Source: Porticoccaceae bacterium
GTDB lineage: Bacteria; Pseudomonadota; Gammaproteobacteria; Pseudomonadales; Porticoccaceae
Direction of reading: 5' to 3'
Length of the DNA stretch: 64,000 nucleotides
Assembly (NCBI GenBank): GCA_029252555.1
Contig: JAQXBF010000025.1
Span: 1 to 64,000 of the forward strand
A program made the translations under genes and the position numbers. Under the pieces are notes generated by a model. It saw nothing but the letters and a program-made list of their open reading frames with translations, was not told the origin of the DNA and searched no databases. Position 1 is the stretch's first letter, and every line of letters begins with the position of its first letter. Shown piece by piece: positions 48,198 through 60,131 of this stretch.

Positions 48198-50213
48198 TTG
48201 ATGAAACGTTTTAACAGCCTATTAATTGCCAACCGCGGCGAAATCGCTTGTCGGGTTATTCGCACAGCTAAGCGGCTGGGCTATCACACCATAGCGGTCT
48301 ACTCCGATGCCGATGCGGGTGCCCCCCATGTGCAACTTGCCGATGACACCGTGCGGATTGGTCCCGGCCCTGTGGGTGAGTCCTATCTGTTGGCGGGAAA
48401 TATTCTTGAGGCGGCAGCCACAAGCGGTGCTGAAGCGATTCACCCGGGTTATGGTTTTCTAAGTGAAAATGCCCAGTTTGCCGAAGCGGTTGAGAGTGCC
48501 GGGTTGATCTTTATTGGCCCCACCCGCGAAGCCATTGATGTGATGGGTAATAAAGCCGAATCCAAGCGCCGTATGATCGAGGCGAGTGTGCCCTGTGTGC
48601 CCGGCTATGAGGGGCATGATCAGTCGGATGAAGTTCTGCTAGCCGAGGGTAATAAGATTGATCTGCCGTTGATGGTCAAAGCTGCGGCTGGCGGCGGTGG
48701 CCGTGGAATGCGCCTAGTGCATGACTATGCCGATTTGGCTAATGCCATTAAGTTGGCGCGCGCTGAAGCCGAAGGGGCCTTTGGTTCCGGTGAGCTTATT
48801 TTAGAGAAGGCGATTATCCAGCCACGTCATGTGGAGATACAGGTGTTTGCCGACACCATGGGCAATACCATTCACTTGGGTGAGCGAGACTGCTCTGTGC
48901 AGCGCCGTCACCAGAAGGTTATCGAAGAAGCCCCATGCCCAATTATGACTTCAGAACTTCGTGAGCAGATGGGTCAGTCGGCCATCGATGCGGCCAAAAG
49001 TGTTAACTATCGCGGTGCTGGCACGGTAGAATTTTTGTTGGATACCAGCGGAGCATTCTACTTTTTGGAAATGAACACACGCCTACAGGTAGAGCATCCG
49101 GTGACCGAGCTAATTACCGGTTTGGATTTGGTGGCATTGCAGCTTCAGGTGGCGCAGGGTGAGCCCTTGGGTATGACCCAGCAGGATGTTAGTTTAAATG
49201 GTGCTGCGATAGAAGTGCGCCTGTATACAGAAGATCCTAGCCAAGACTTTTTACCAGCCTCTGGCCCGGTCGATCTGTGGAGACCTGCCACAGGCGTTGG
49301 TGTGCGGATTGATGCAGGTATTTGCTCGGGTCAGGCGATTTCGCCTTTCTATGATCCCATGGTCGCCAAGGTTATTGGCTATGGTCCCGACCGTGAGACC
49401 GCGCGTCTGCGTCTAATCGAAGCTCTTAAACAAACAGTATTATTTGGCACGCCCAACAATAAAGATTTCTTGATTGAATGTTTAGAAAAACAGAACTTTA
49501 TCGATGGTGCGGCAACCACTGCCTTCATTGATGAAGAGTTTGCTGAAGATGATCTGGCGGTGGCCATACCGAGCTTTGAAGATGCGGCGGTAGCGGCGGT
49601 GATTGAATTGGCACTGGAATACCAGCGCAATAAAGCCAGCAGCTTATTAGTGAACGATAGCCTGCGCAATTGGACCAGTGCCAGTGCTATGGTCTCGCGC
49701 AAGCAGTATGTCTTTGGCGAGGTGATCAGAGATATCTCGGTATCCCCTGTGGCCAATAGCAGCAATATCTATTCGGTATATGATGCAGGGGCAGAGTACA
49801 GCGCTGAGATTGAGCTGCATAGCCTTGGGGCAAATACCGCTGAGTTAATAGTTAATGGCGCAGCTCAGAGGGCAACCTTTATGTCGCCTAAGCCTGGGCA
49901 GCTGCACTGTTCTGTGGCCGGTCGTGGGGCCATGTTCAGAGATATGATTATTCTCGATGGGGCCATTGATGAGGCTGCTGGCGGCGGCCGTGTGGTTGCG
50001 CCTATGCATGGCCTGCTGTTGGAAGTGTTAGTTAAGCCGGGTGATCAGGTGACCAGGGGGCAAAATCTCGCGGTACTTGAAGCCATGAAAATGCATTATG
50101 AAATTGTCGCAGAGATTGATGGCACAGTGGAGGAAGTCACCGCAGTTGCCGGTAATCAGGTCGCCGCAGACGACGTATTAATTGAAATTACACAACAGGA
50201 TAAGGAAGCATAA
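48198..50213 (+). CDS. atuF: Acyl-CoA carboxylase alpha subunit (biotin carboxylase and carrier)
   Basis: 671 residues in the order biotin carboxylase N-domain (LLIANRGEIACRVIRTAKRLG), ATP-grasp (VKAAAGGGGRGMR, EMNTRLQVEHPVTE), C-domain, a linker beta-barrel, and a C-terminal biotinyl domain with LEAMKMHYEI. It pairs with the 45.7-kb beta subunit. The stop overlaps the next ATG (TAATG), linking it to the GST. Confidence 0.92.
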   Translation: MMKRFNSLLIANRGEIACRVIRTAKRLGYHTIAVYSDADAGAPHVQLADDTVRIGPGPVGESYLLAGNILEAAATSGAEAIHPGYGFLSENAQFAEAVESAGLIFIGPTREAIDVMGNKAESKRRMIEASVPCVPGYEGHDQSDEVLLAEGNKIDLPLMVKAAAGGGGRGMRLVHDYADLANAIKLARAEAEGAFGSGELILEKAIIQPRHVEIQVFADTMGNTIHLGERDCSVQRRHQKVIEEAPCPIMTSELREQMGQSAIDAAKSVNYRGAGTVEFLLDTSGAFYFLEMNTRLQVEHPVTELITGLDLVALQLQVAQGEPLGMTQQDVSLNGAAIEVRLYTEDPSQDFLPASGPVDLWRPATGVGVRIDAGICSGQAISPFYDPMVAKVIGYGPDRETARLRLIEALKQTVLFGTPNNKDFLIECLEKQNFIDGAATTAFIDEEFAEDDLAVAIPSFEDAAVAAVIELALEYQRNKASSLLVNDSLRNWTSASAMVSRKQYVFGEVIRDISVSPVANSSNIYSVYDAGAEYSAEIELHSLGANTAELIVNGAAQRATFMSPKPGQLHCSVAGRGAMFRDMIILDGAIDEAAGGGRVVAPMHGLLLEVLVKPGDQVTRGQNLAVLEAMKMHYEIVAEIDGTVEEVTAVAGNQVAADDVLIEITQQDKEA

Positions 50214-50860
50214 TGGCACTTAAACTTTGGCATTGCGCCGGGGCACGATCAATTCGCCCACTGTGGACATTGGAAGAAATGGACCTGGACTACGAGTTGG
50301 AGCTAATGAAGTTTCCCCCGCGCTTTGTTCATGAGGGCTATACCGATATTAACCCCATTGGCACTGTGCCATTTTTTACCGATGATGCCGGCGGGCCGAA
50401 CAATACAGTTGAAATGACAGAGTCGGCAGGTATCAGCCAGTATTTGGTGGAAAAATACGGCCCCACTGATTTGGCCGTGGGTTTGGATGAGCCAGATTAC
50501 GGTAGCTACTTAAACTGGCTGCACCGCAGTGATGCGACACTGACTTTTCCCCAGACTCTGGTACTGAGATACACCATTCTTGAGCCGGAAGCGACCCGTC
50601 TGCCCAAGGTTGCCGAAGACTACGGTAAATGGTTTTACAGCCGCCTGCGATCAGTGGAGACGACCATGGCAGATAGGGAGTTTCTGTGTGCGGACCGTTT
50701 TACCATTGCTGATATTGCAGTGGGCTATGCGCTGCATCTGGCTGAGACGCTTAAATTAAGCAGCGGCTTCAAGCCTAATACTATCGCCTATTATGAAAGA
50801 CTTAGGGCGCGACCGGCGTTCCAACGCGCAATCAATTATGATCCAGATGTATCTAGTTAG
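50213..50860 (+). CDS. Glutathione S-transferase family protein in the atu-like operon
   Basis: 215 residues with an N-terminal thioredoxin-like domain (LKLWHCAGARSIRPLWTLEEMDL), the PIGTVPFF cis-proline loop and ESAGISQYLVEKYG, then a helical C-domain. The start shares a base with the atuF stop, so translation is coupled. Its place suggests a role in detoxifying or isomerising an intermediate; no specific reaction can be assigned. Confidence 0.87.
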   Translation: MALKLWHCAGARSIRPLWTLEEMDLDYELELMKFPPRFVHEGYTDINPIGTVPFFTDDAGGPNNTVEMTESAGISQYLVEKYGPTDLAVGLDEPDYGSYLNWLHRSDATLTFPQTLVLRYTILEPEATRLPKVAEDYGKWFYSRLRSVETTMADREFLCADRFTIADIAVGYALHLAETLKLSSGFKPNTIAYYERLRARPAFQRAINYDPDVSS

Positions 50861-50898
50861 AAGTAATTACTCGAAATAATAATTAAAAGTAAAAGTGA

Positions 50899-52959
<2,061 letters not shown>

Positions 52960-53092
52960 TGGTTGGATTTTTAGACCGTTTAGTCAGCAACTTATATTGA
53001 CAGTTATCGTGCCATAATCTACTGTCGCGGATATGAAAAGGTGGGCTGCATCGCGGCAGTCTGGACTAAATATTTTTTAGGAGTGAACCCAA

Positions 53093-54277
53093 TTGGATAT
53101 TAATTTTTCAGCAGAAGACCTCGCGTTTAGAGACGAGGTGCGTGATTTTTTTGTCAGTGAGTACGATAGCACTCTAGCCAGCCAGTTAAGTGGTGGTCAG
53201 GGCAAAGATTATAAGGGTGCTATTGTGGCTTGGCAGAATAAGTTGCATGCCAAAGGCTGGCTAGCACCGGGCTGGCCGACGCAATATGGCGGCACAGACT
53301 GGACTGCAACGCAAAAGTTTATCTATGAGACTGAGCGCGGTTTGGCGGGTATCCCAGATGTGGTTCCCTTTGGTCTGAAGATGGTTGCTCCGGTTATTTA
53401 CACCTTTGGTAATGAAGAGCAAAAAGCTAAATTTTTGCCCCGTATTTTGGAGAGCAAAGATTGGTGGTGTCAGGGTTATTCTGAGCCCGGTGCAGGTTCT
53501 GACCTCGCTGCGCTAAACACCACAGCCGACTACGCTGGTGATAACTATATTGTTAATGGTCGCAAAATTTGGACCACCTTTGCCCAGTACGCCGATTGGA
53601 TTTTCTGCCTGGTACGTACCAGCAAAGGCATGCGCAAGCAGCAGGGCATTAGCTTCTTGTTGATCGACATGAAAACGCCGGGAATAACCGTTAAGCCTAT
53701 CGTGACCATTGATGGCAAGCACAGCCTCAATGAGGTACTGTTTGAAGGTGTTGCGGTACCAACTGAAAATCTAATCGGTGAACAGGACAAAGGCTGGACC
53801 TATGCTAAGGCGTTGCTGGCCCATGAGCGCACTGGTATGGCCGAGGTCGCTGATTCTACACGCTTGCTGGAGTCTCTAAAGCAACGCGCCATCGTAGAAG
53901 TCAATGGTGGCAAAGCCATGATCGAAGACCCTATTTTCCAGCTGCGTCTGTCGGATATTGAAATGGAATTGATGGCACTGGAGTATACTGAATTGCGTGT
54001 GTTTGCCTCAATGGCCGCCGGTGGTATGCCGGGCCCAGAGTCTTCGTTGCTGAAAATTAAAGGCACTGAAATTGCGCAGGCTATTCATGAGCTGCAGTTA
54101 CAGCTGGCGTCTTACTACGGTGGCGCTCTGCCCGACGATTTAAATGCCGAGCAGTTGGGGCATGACTTTGCCTTTGAAGCTCGTGGCAGATATATGTATG
54201 GGCGCGCAGCAACCATCTATGGTGGTTCCAATGAAGTTCAGCGCAATGTCATCGCGAAAGCGGTTCTAGGCCTATAA
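53093..54277 (+). CDS. Acyl-CoA dehydrogenase, large/alpha-type subunit
   Basis: 394 residues, starting at TTG 53093 with AGGAG 9 nt upstream. FAD-binding signature is CQGYSEPGAGSDLAAL. The C-terminal position of the usual catalytic glutamate reads TIYGGSNEVQR, with glycine in place of glutamate. Paired with the next gene (50-nt gap), it looks like one half of a heteromeric enzyme such as PimC/PimD or the mycobacterial FadE pairs. The substrate could be a dicarboxylic, branched or steroid-side-chain acyl-CoA. Confidence 0.88.
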   Translation: MDINFSAEDLAFRDEVRDFFVSEYDSTLASQLSGGQGKDYKGAIVAWQNKLHAKGWLAPGWPTQYGGTDWTATQKFIYETERGLAGIPDVVPFGLKMVAPVIYTFGNEEQKAKFLPRILESKDWWCQGYSEPGAGSDLAALNTTADYAGDNYIVNGRKIWTTFAQYADWIFCLVRTSKGMRKQQGISFLLIDMKTPGITVKPIVTIDGKHSLNEVLFEGVAVPTENLIGEQDKGWTYAKALLAHERTGMAEVADSTRLLESLKQRAIVEVNGGKAMIEDPIFQLRLSDIEMELMALEYTELRVFASMAAGGMPGPESSLLKIKGTEIAQAIHELQLQLASYYGGALPDDLNAEQLGHDFAFEARGRYMYGRAATIYGGSNEVQRNVIAKAVLGL

Positions 54278-54327
54278 GCAGGCTCCCCTCGGGTTGAGCC
54301 TTTAAAAGATTTCAGGAGTTTACACAG

Positions 54328-55470
54328 ATGAATTTTGATTTTACCGAAGAACAAACCATGATAAAAGACAGCGTCTCGCGCTTTGTTAGAGACGAGTATG
54401 ACTTTGATACCAGAACTAAGATTGTTGGCTCAGAAGAGGGTATTAGCCGTGAATTCTGGTCCATGTTTGCCGAACTGGGCTGGTTGTCAGTGCCCTTTGC
54501 TGAAGAGTACGGTGGCTTTGGCGGCAGCGTCGAAGATATTGCGGCAGTGATGGAAGAACTTGGTAAAGGGATTGTGGTTGAACCCTATGCCTCTACTGTT
54601 GTGGTATTCGGCGGTCTGATGGCAGCCTCAACTAACGACGCCCTTAAAGCGGCTGTTATCCCCAGCATTATCGATGGCAGCTGCATGGGCTCATTTGCCT
54701 CAACAGAAGCTCAGTCTCGCTATGAGATGAGCGATGTTGCTACGACTGCAACTGCCTGCGATGGTGGTTATAAAATCAATGGTGAAAAAACCGTCGTCGC
54801 CAATGGCGGCACCGCCAATAAGTTTGTTGTTACCGCTCGCACTAGTGGTGAGCAGTTTGATCGCAATGGGGTCAGCCTGTTTTTGGTCGATGCTGATGCC
54901 TCTGGCGTGGAAGTGAAAAGCTACAAAATGATGGATGGCCAGAGTGCAGCGACAGTGACCCTCAATGATGTTGTGGTTGCCGAGAGCCAGCTTTTAGATA
55001 CAGTGGGAGAGGGCATGGACCTGATCGATCAGGTGATGCCACAGATTCTGATGGGTTTAAGTGCAGAGGCGCTGGGTATTATGGGCACCCTAAACAGCAC
55101 CACGGTTGAATACACCAAGGTGCGTCAGCAGTTTGATACACCTATTAGCTCTTTCCAGGTTCTGCAGCATCGTATGGTTGATACCTTTATGGCCTATGAG
55201 CAAACCAAGTCTATGCTCTATCGCGGTCTCTGTCAGACCGGTGAAAATGATCGTGCTGAGTTGCTGAAAACAGTGCATGCACTCAAGGCGACAGTGGCTC
55301 GTTATGGTCGTCTGGTCGGTGAAGAAGCGATTCAGATTCACGGTGGTATTGGTATGACTGACGAGTTGAATATTGGGCATTATGTTAAGCGCCTGATGAT
55401 GATTAACGTGACCTTTGGTGATGGTGATTACCATCAGAAGAAGTTTAATCAGCTGAGCTACTCTGCGTAA
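54328..55470 (+). CDS. Acyl-CoA dehydrogenase, small/beta-type subunit
   Basis: 380 residues, opening MNFDFTEEQTMIKDSVSRFVRDEYD. It keeps QIHGGIGMTDELNIGHYVKR and ends with TFGDGDYHQKKF, the PimD-like end. It is paired with the preceding dehydrogenase. The stop overlaps the start of the HSL-family hydrolase (TAATG), so the three genes form one unit. Confidence 0.88.
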   Translation: MNFDFTEEQTMIKDSVSRFVRDEYDFDTRTKIVGSEEGISREFWSMFAELGWLSVPFAEEYGGFGGSVEDIAAVMEELGKGIVVEPYASTVVVFGGLMAASTNDALKAAVIPSIIDGSCMGSFASTEAQSRYEMSDVATTATACDGGYKINGEKTVVANGGTANKFVVTARTSGEQFDRNGVSLFLVDADASGVEVKSYKMMDGQSAATVTLNDVVVAESQLLDTVGEGMDLIDQVMPQILMGLSAEALGIMGTLNSTTVEYTKVRQQFDTPISSFQVLQHRMVDTFMAYEQTKSMLYRGLCQTGENDRAELLKTVHALKATVARYGRLVGEEAIQIHGGIGMTDELNIGHYVKRLMMINVTFGDGDYHQKKFNQLSYSA

Positions 55471-56576
55471 TGTTTGGCTTGGGGGAGTTCGCCTTGGTGA
55501 TACTTTCCGCTAGCCTTCTTGCTGGCGCAAGCCGGCTTATATATCGAATACTGCGCAAGGACCCTCTTGCGCAGTTTGATCTTCCTTTGGGACAGCTGGT
55601 AACATTGGATGACCCAGCAATGCAGCGTGAGTCTGACGCGGCCATAGAGGTGCTGAACCAACGCTTTAAATCTAGCCCGGTGAGTTCTGGCAAGCTTTCA
55701 GTCAAGCAGCGTATACCACTGATGCGCGACGCTATGGAGACGTTTTTTAGTGCAAGCGAAAAGCTTTGTGTTAGCAGTTTTATCCCTGTAGATGCTGGAG
55801 GTGTGCCTGCGGAATGGGTAGTGGCGCCCGGTGTGGATGCGGGTAACAATCGCCGGCTACTGTATATCCATGGCGGGGCTTTTTTTGCTGGCAGCCCCAA
55901 GACCCACAGGGTGATCACCAGCAAGTTATCTGAAATTAGCAACTGTTCTGTGCTGGCTATCGATTACCGTTTGATGCCAGAGTACACCCGTTTAAACGCT
56001 GTTGAAGACTGCCGTATCGCCTATGACTGGATGATGCTAAACGGCGCTCAGGGTGCCGGTAAGGCCTCATCTGTGCTGATGGCAGGGGACTCAGCTGGGG
56101 GCAACCTAACTCTGGTTTTGCTGGCTTGGCTGCGGGATACCGGGCGGCGGCCACCCAATGCGGCCTTGGCATTGTCACCGGTGACTGACTGCCGTTTTGC
56201 CAGCCCCAGCATCTATGATAATTTGACCTCGGATATAATGCTTAAACCACTGGCCGCGCGTATTACCCGATTGCCCAGATTTGTTATTGGCCTCAGTGCC
56301 CGCCATCTGGCACGGCACAACCCTAGTGATCCGGTTATTTCACCATTGCTGGGTGATCTGAGTAATTTAGCCCCAACGCTAGTGCTGGCGAGTGATGCAG
56401 AAATTTTGCGCGACGATGGCCGACGCTATGCCAACAAGGCTGTGGCCGCCGGTTCTGATGTGCAGTTTAAATATTGGAAGGGTATGCCCCATGTGTGGCC
56501 CATGTTCCATCGGGAACTACCCGAGGCCATGCAAGCCCTTGAACATATAGAGGCGTTTTTCAACGGTCATTCCTAG
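55470..56576 (+). CDS. Alpha/beta hydrolase, hormone-sensitive lipase family
   Basis: 368 residues. An N-terminal hydrophobic helix (about residues 5–22) suggests membrane association. The HSL signatures are HGGAFFAGS (oxyanion hole), GDSAGGNL (nucleophile serine), the aspartate in LASDAEILRDDG and histidine in MPHVWPMF. It hydrolyses a short- to medium-chain ester. Overlap with the dehydrogenase stop makes it the last gene of that unit and suggests it releases the acid or alcohol they process. Confidence 0.9.
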   Translation: MFGLGEFALVILSASLLAGASRLIYRILRKDPLAQFDLPLGQLVTLDDPAMQRESDAAIEVLNQRFKSSPVSSGKLSVKQRIPLMRDAMETFFSASEKLCVSSFIPVDAGGVPAEWVVAPGVDAGNNRRLLYIHGGAFFAGSPKTHRVITSKLSEISNCSVLAIDYRLMPEYTRLNAVEDCRIAYDWMMLNGAQGAGKASSVLMAGDSAGGNLTLVLLAWLRDTGRRPPNAALALSPVTDCRFASPSIYDNLTSDIMLKPLAARITRLPRFVIGLSARHLARHNPSDPVISPLLGDLSNLAPTLVLASDAEILRDDGRRYANKAVAAGSDVQFKYWKGMPHVWPMFHRELPEAMQALEHIEAFFNGHS

Positions 56577-56628
56577 GTGGTAACTAGCGGATAATTAAGC
56601 AACAACTCGTCCTGAGACTGTAGGCAGA

Positions 56629-56781
56629 GTCTTTATTGTTTATCGCTACGCCAAAAACTCTCAAGCCAATGTTAAACTCGATGAATTAAAGGCATTAATC
56701 CATTATGCCCAAGCGTTGATGAATTACCCTGATAGAGAAATAGCTAAAGTCATAATCTATGGCGCGTTAAAGGGGTGGTAA
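56629..56781 (+). pseudogene. C-terminal remnant of a HigB2/RelE-like toxin
   Basis: An open stretch without a start reads VFIVYRYAKNSQANVKLDEL and later ALIHYAQALMNYP, ending IYGALKGW. It matches the C-terminal half of RelE/HigB2-type toxins (YAKxxxANxxxxEL). The N-terminal half is missing, since the sequence upstream shows no related text and an in-frame stop at 56596. It lies 3 nt before an antitoxin-like frame, the usual HigBA order. Confidence 0.6.
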
Positions 56782-56784
56782 ACC

Positions 56785-57140
56785 ATGAGTAGGTCAGCAA
56801 AAAAAAGAGCTATAAAGAACCCGCGCCTAAACAGGCCAACGATTCTATTTTGGGTATAGTGAGTAGCGGCGTTAAAGATTTGCATGCTGCTGGAGTAATG
56901 AAAGAATCCACCCTTCGGGAGTTTGATGCCCTATGCCTGTCGCCAGTCAGAGAGTCCAGTTCATTGCAAACTAAACGCTTGCGGGGCAAGACTCACGCCA
57001 CCCAAGAGGTGTTTGCGGCTTAACTAATCACCAGCAAGGCTACCATTCGAAAGTGGGAGCAGGGGGCCAAGAAAGCAAATCAGCCCTTGCTTAAACTTTT
57101 GAGCCTGATCGTTGACTAGGGCCTGCAAATGCGGGGCTGA
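56785..57140 (+). pseudogene. Decayed HigA2-like antitoxin with three disabling lesions
   Basis: MSRSAKK is followed by an A-run (56800–56806) where the frame must shift. Then LGIVSSGVKDLHAAG, MKESTLREFDALCLSPV and GKTHATQEVFAA follow, a TAA at 57021, ITSKATIRKWEQGAKK and LLKLLSLIVD, then a TAG at 57115. This is the XRE antitoxin layout (REFDALCL, HTH with WEQG, LKLLSL). The shift and two stops show it is no longer made. Confidence 0.7.
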
Positions 57141-57195
57141 TCTGTTGCTTTAAAAAGTGCCATCTCGCGTTTGGCTTTTTAGGCCGATTGAGTTT

Positions 57196-58065
57196 TTAAC
57201 CCTGAGGCTTTCTTAATCTCAAAGCCGGCGTTGATTCGGTGTAGGCGATAAACTCAGGATCCGATCCCCATTTCTTTTTTGCCATTCTTTCAAGAAGAGG
57301 AATACCACTTATCTTGGTTAATAATGTATAAACGAAAATTGGTGAGATCATAGTCGCTAGTTGCCAGCCTGATAAAACCGGAAGAGCGACCAGAGCCAAC
57401 CCAAACCACAAAGTGATCTCGCCAAAGTAGTTAGGGTGGCGGGACCAGGCCCAAAGCCCGGTGGAAATAAAACGATCGCGATTTTCTGGATTCTTTCTAA
57501 ATTCCGTTTTTTGATTGTCTGCAATGACTTCAACTAACATACCAGCTACCCAAAGGGTAATGCCCAAATAGGCCAGAGGTCCAAGCGCAATCGTAGTATC
57601 AGATGTCATGGCGGCGAGGCCTGCGGCCATAGTGACTAGCACCCAGAGACCGCCTAGAGTCCATGTCATTAGAAACCAAACGAACTGAGTCTTCATGACC
57701 ACAAAGCGTTTGTCCTGACCATCCTTTTTGATGCGCCAGAATAAGAACGAGCCTAACCGCACAGCCCAAATTAAAATCATCGCGCAGATTATCAGGTCCC
57801 TAATGTCGAGATTGGGATTCAAATAGACGGCTGCTATTACCGTACTGATATAAGAGAGAGAGCCAGTTAGATCAAAGTAATGTTCAGTTTGAAAAGCGAA
57901 GGAGGGCAGAAAAATGGTCCAGTGCAAAGCAAACCCTATGGCACCGCAGACAAAAAATAATGGTAAACCAAACACAGAGATACTGCTCTGACTGCCGGCG
58001 ACTAAGATTGCCGCACCAATAACCAGTGATGCGATAATCCCGAGGATGCTGTTAGCTTTTTTCAT
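57196..58065 (-). CDS. DUF1295 membrane protein (steroid-5-alpha-reductase-like fold)
   Basis: 289 residues, with about seven hydrophobic segments. The conserved C-terminal cofactor region FISTGLWAWSRHPNYFGEITLWFG matches the DUF1295/isoprenylcysteine-methyltransferase-like superfamily, which holds reductases of lipids and steroid-like rings. No specific reaction is known for this branch. It sits 93 nt downstream of a carboxylesterase on the same strand. That gap holds no gene. Confidence 0.82.
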   Translation of the reverse strand: MKKANSILGIIASLVIGAAILVAGSQSSISVFGLPLFFVCGAIGFALHWTIFLPSFAFQTEHYFDLTGSLSYISTVIAAVYLNPNLDIRDLIICAMILIWAVRLGSFLFWRIKKDGQDKRFVVMKTQFVWFLMTWTLGGLWVLVTMAAGLAAMTSDTTIALGPLAYLGITLWVAGMLVEVIADNQKTEFRKNPENRDRFISTGLWAWSRHPNYFGEITLWFGLALVALPVLSGWQLATMISPIFVYTLLTKISGIPLLERMAKKKWGSDPEFIAYTESTPALRLRKPQG

Positions 58066-58158
58066 TTTTATTATTCTCAGCTATTAATTAAACAGATATA
58101 GTTATATACGTCTTTGGTCAGAGTACCAGATTGCTGAGTTGTTTAAAGGTTAGACTAA

Positions 58159-60069
58159 TTAAAAGGCGTCATTAAATTGAGAGGGGTGATAATTACTGCA
58201 GCCACCTCCAGCCAGTTTGGCATAGCGCTCAGGGTCCCAGTAATCGCTGCTGTGATAGGAGATTAAAAAACTCTGAACAAAGAGTTTACAGCGCTCTTTT
58301 TGACTGGTTATTTTACTATCGGTTTCAATTCGCTGCATTAAACCCTCAGGGGTTGGGTTGTAGTGCTCCATTCTCCAACCGCCATCTGCAGGGCTGTCCA
58401 ATACCATGATGTTGGCCCCAGAGTCTTTCCAGGCAGTCCATTCTGGTTGCTGCTGAAATAATCCTTTGCCAGGATTGCCGGTGTGGGCGAATCGACCCCA
58501 ATAGTTCATCATTGCTGTAGATAAAGCCTCGCGGCCCGGTTTGCTGTCTTCGCCATACAGGAATGGCAATCGCAGACCTCCGGCAAAGTCATTAAACATG
58601 AAGCTAATTTCTACCCCATGGCCTGCACCCACCAAAATAGGTAAATCTGCAAGCCAACTGGATGGGGATTCATCCCAGTCAAACCTATAACCATAAATGC
58701 CGATTTCAGGGTTTGCGGCGCGCATTAGACGAGCCATTTCGCGCACACCAAAGAGGTGCCAGCGTTCAGCGTAATAGTCTGCATAGCGTTCGTAACGCTC
58801 AGTATCTAGAATCGAAGGCAGTAGCCCCAATCGCACGTCAACAAACTCTGGATCAGAGGCCATAAATGACTTATCTTCATCTCGGTTTGCCCCAGTGATC
58901 ATTGGTACAGCATTATAGCCATCAGTCCGGCTAAATAGCTCTGCCATAGGTTGCGAGGGTAATACATGACCGTCACGCAATAGCTGGGGCGTCTGGGGCA
59001 TTTCAGGGTCTTTCATAAGCTGCATATGGGCATTAATTAACATGTCTGGAGTTTGCTGATAGAGGATTGCAGCAATAGTTTCGTCAGTCATGGTGCTTAG
59101 ATCGGCCTTAGCTTCGCTGCGATCACTAGCCGCATCCTTATTAATCAATAGCTGCGCTAATAATTCATTTGAGCTATTGGGCCAGCCCGGTTGTGGCGCG
59201 TCTGCAAAGTTTTCGGCACTGGCAACCGTTTCTGTTCTTGTCGACCCACTCTGACTAATAGCTTTGTGGAATAAGCCTTTTGCCAGCGGTGAGGCGAGCA
59301 GGCCAAAGACATTGCGCCCCCCAGCTGATTCACCAAATACCGTGACATTAGCAGGGTCGCCACCGAAGACGGCAATATTAGTCTGTATCCATTGCAGGGC
59401 AGCAATAATATCTAGTAGGCCATAGTTGCCTGAGGCGTCTTCTAGACTGGTGGCGGTGCTGCGCAGAGCGTTATGGGTGAACCAGCCAAGGGCACCAAGG
59501 CGGTAGTTGAGTGACACATAGATTACCTGCTGGTTCGCAGCGATATTTTGGCCTGTATAAAATCGTGATGAACCAACGATATTACCGCCACCATGAATCC
59601 ATAACATAACAGGCAGCCTGCGTTCTGCTCCATCCTTAGTGGCAGAAAGTAGGCGAGGTGCCCAAATATTAAGATAGAGGCAATCTTCCGCGCCTACCAC
59701 ATCACCTGCATTACCCGGTACAGCAGAGAGAAAGGTCCATGGTTGGATGCAGGGCTGTGTGGTGGTTAATGCGGGCAGCTGGTCTTGCCAGTTTTCTTGG
59801 GGTTGTGGTCCACGCCAGCGCAGCGCACCCACAGGCGCAGCCGCATAGGGTATACCTAGCCAGCCGTAGGTGTTGTTGCTATCCGCGAAGCCAATAATCT
59901 CACCATGCTTGGTGGTGCGCACCGTCGCCAAATCTGGCTGTTGGGTCACCGGGGCTGAAACCGCCATTTCATCTAAATCGAGACTTTTATCGCTCAACAG
60001 CGCAAACAGGCCAGCCGCCGAGGCGATCGCCAAAACTGCCAATGAAACCAATACTTTTTTAAACAGCAT
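58159..60069 (-). CDS. Type-B carboxylesterase
   Basis: 636 residues with an N-terminal membrane helix or signal (MLFKKVLVSLAVLAIASAAGL), so probably exported or anchored. It has the type-B order: GIPYAAAPVGALRWRGPQP, EDCLYLNIWAP, HGGG oxyanion hole, nucleophile GESAGG, an acidic residue in GANRDEDKSF and the histidine in GAGHGVE. It is longer than the usual 500–550 residues. It hydrolyses ester bonds outside the cytoplasm. AAGGT precedes the ATG. Confidence 0.88.
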   Translation of the reverse strand: MLFKKVLVSLAVLAIASAAGLFALLSDKSLDLDEMAVSAPVTQQPDLATVRTTKHGEIIGFADSNNTYGWLGIPYAAAPVGALRWRGPQPQENWQDQLPALTTTQPCIQPWTFLSAVPGNAGDVVGAEDCLYLNIWAPRLLSATKDGAERRLPVMLWIHGGGNIVGSSRFYTGQNIAANQQVIYVSLNYRLGALGWFTHNALRSTATSLEDASGNYGLLDIIAALQWIQTNIAVFGGDPANVTVFGESAGGRNVFGLLASPLAKGLFHKAISQSGSTRTETVASAENFADAPQPGWPNSSNELLAQLLINKDAASDRSEAKADLSTMTDETIAAILYQQTPDMLINAHMQLMKDPEMPQTPQLLRDGHVLPSQPMAELFSRTDGYNAVPMITGANRDEDKSFMASDPEFVDVRLGLLPSILDTERYERYADYYAERWHLFGVREMARLMRAANPEIGIYGYRFDWDESPSSWLADLPILVGAGHGVEISFMFNDFAGGLRLPFLYGEDSKPGREALSTAMMNYWGRFAHTGNPGKGLFQQQPEWTAWKDSGANIMVLDSPADGGWRMEHYNPTPEGLMQRIETDSKITSQKERCKLFVQSFLISYHSSDYWDPERYAKLAGGGCSNYHPSQFNDAF

Positions 60070-60131
60070 CTGTGACCTTATGATTTTAGATTTGCGGCTG
60101 TTACCTGATGACCTAGCTAGGGCTTCGCCAC

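Noticed and set aside
45723-50213. Leucine-degradation (liu) carboxylase cluster
   Set aside because: The DUF1446 AtuA gene and AtuE-like hydratase are not part of liu operons; not fully excluded without pocket analysis.
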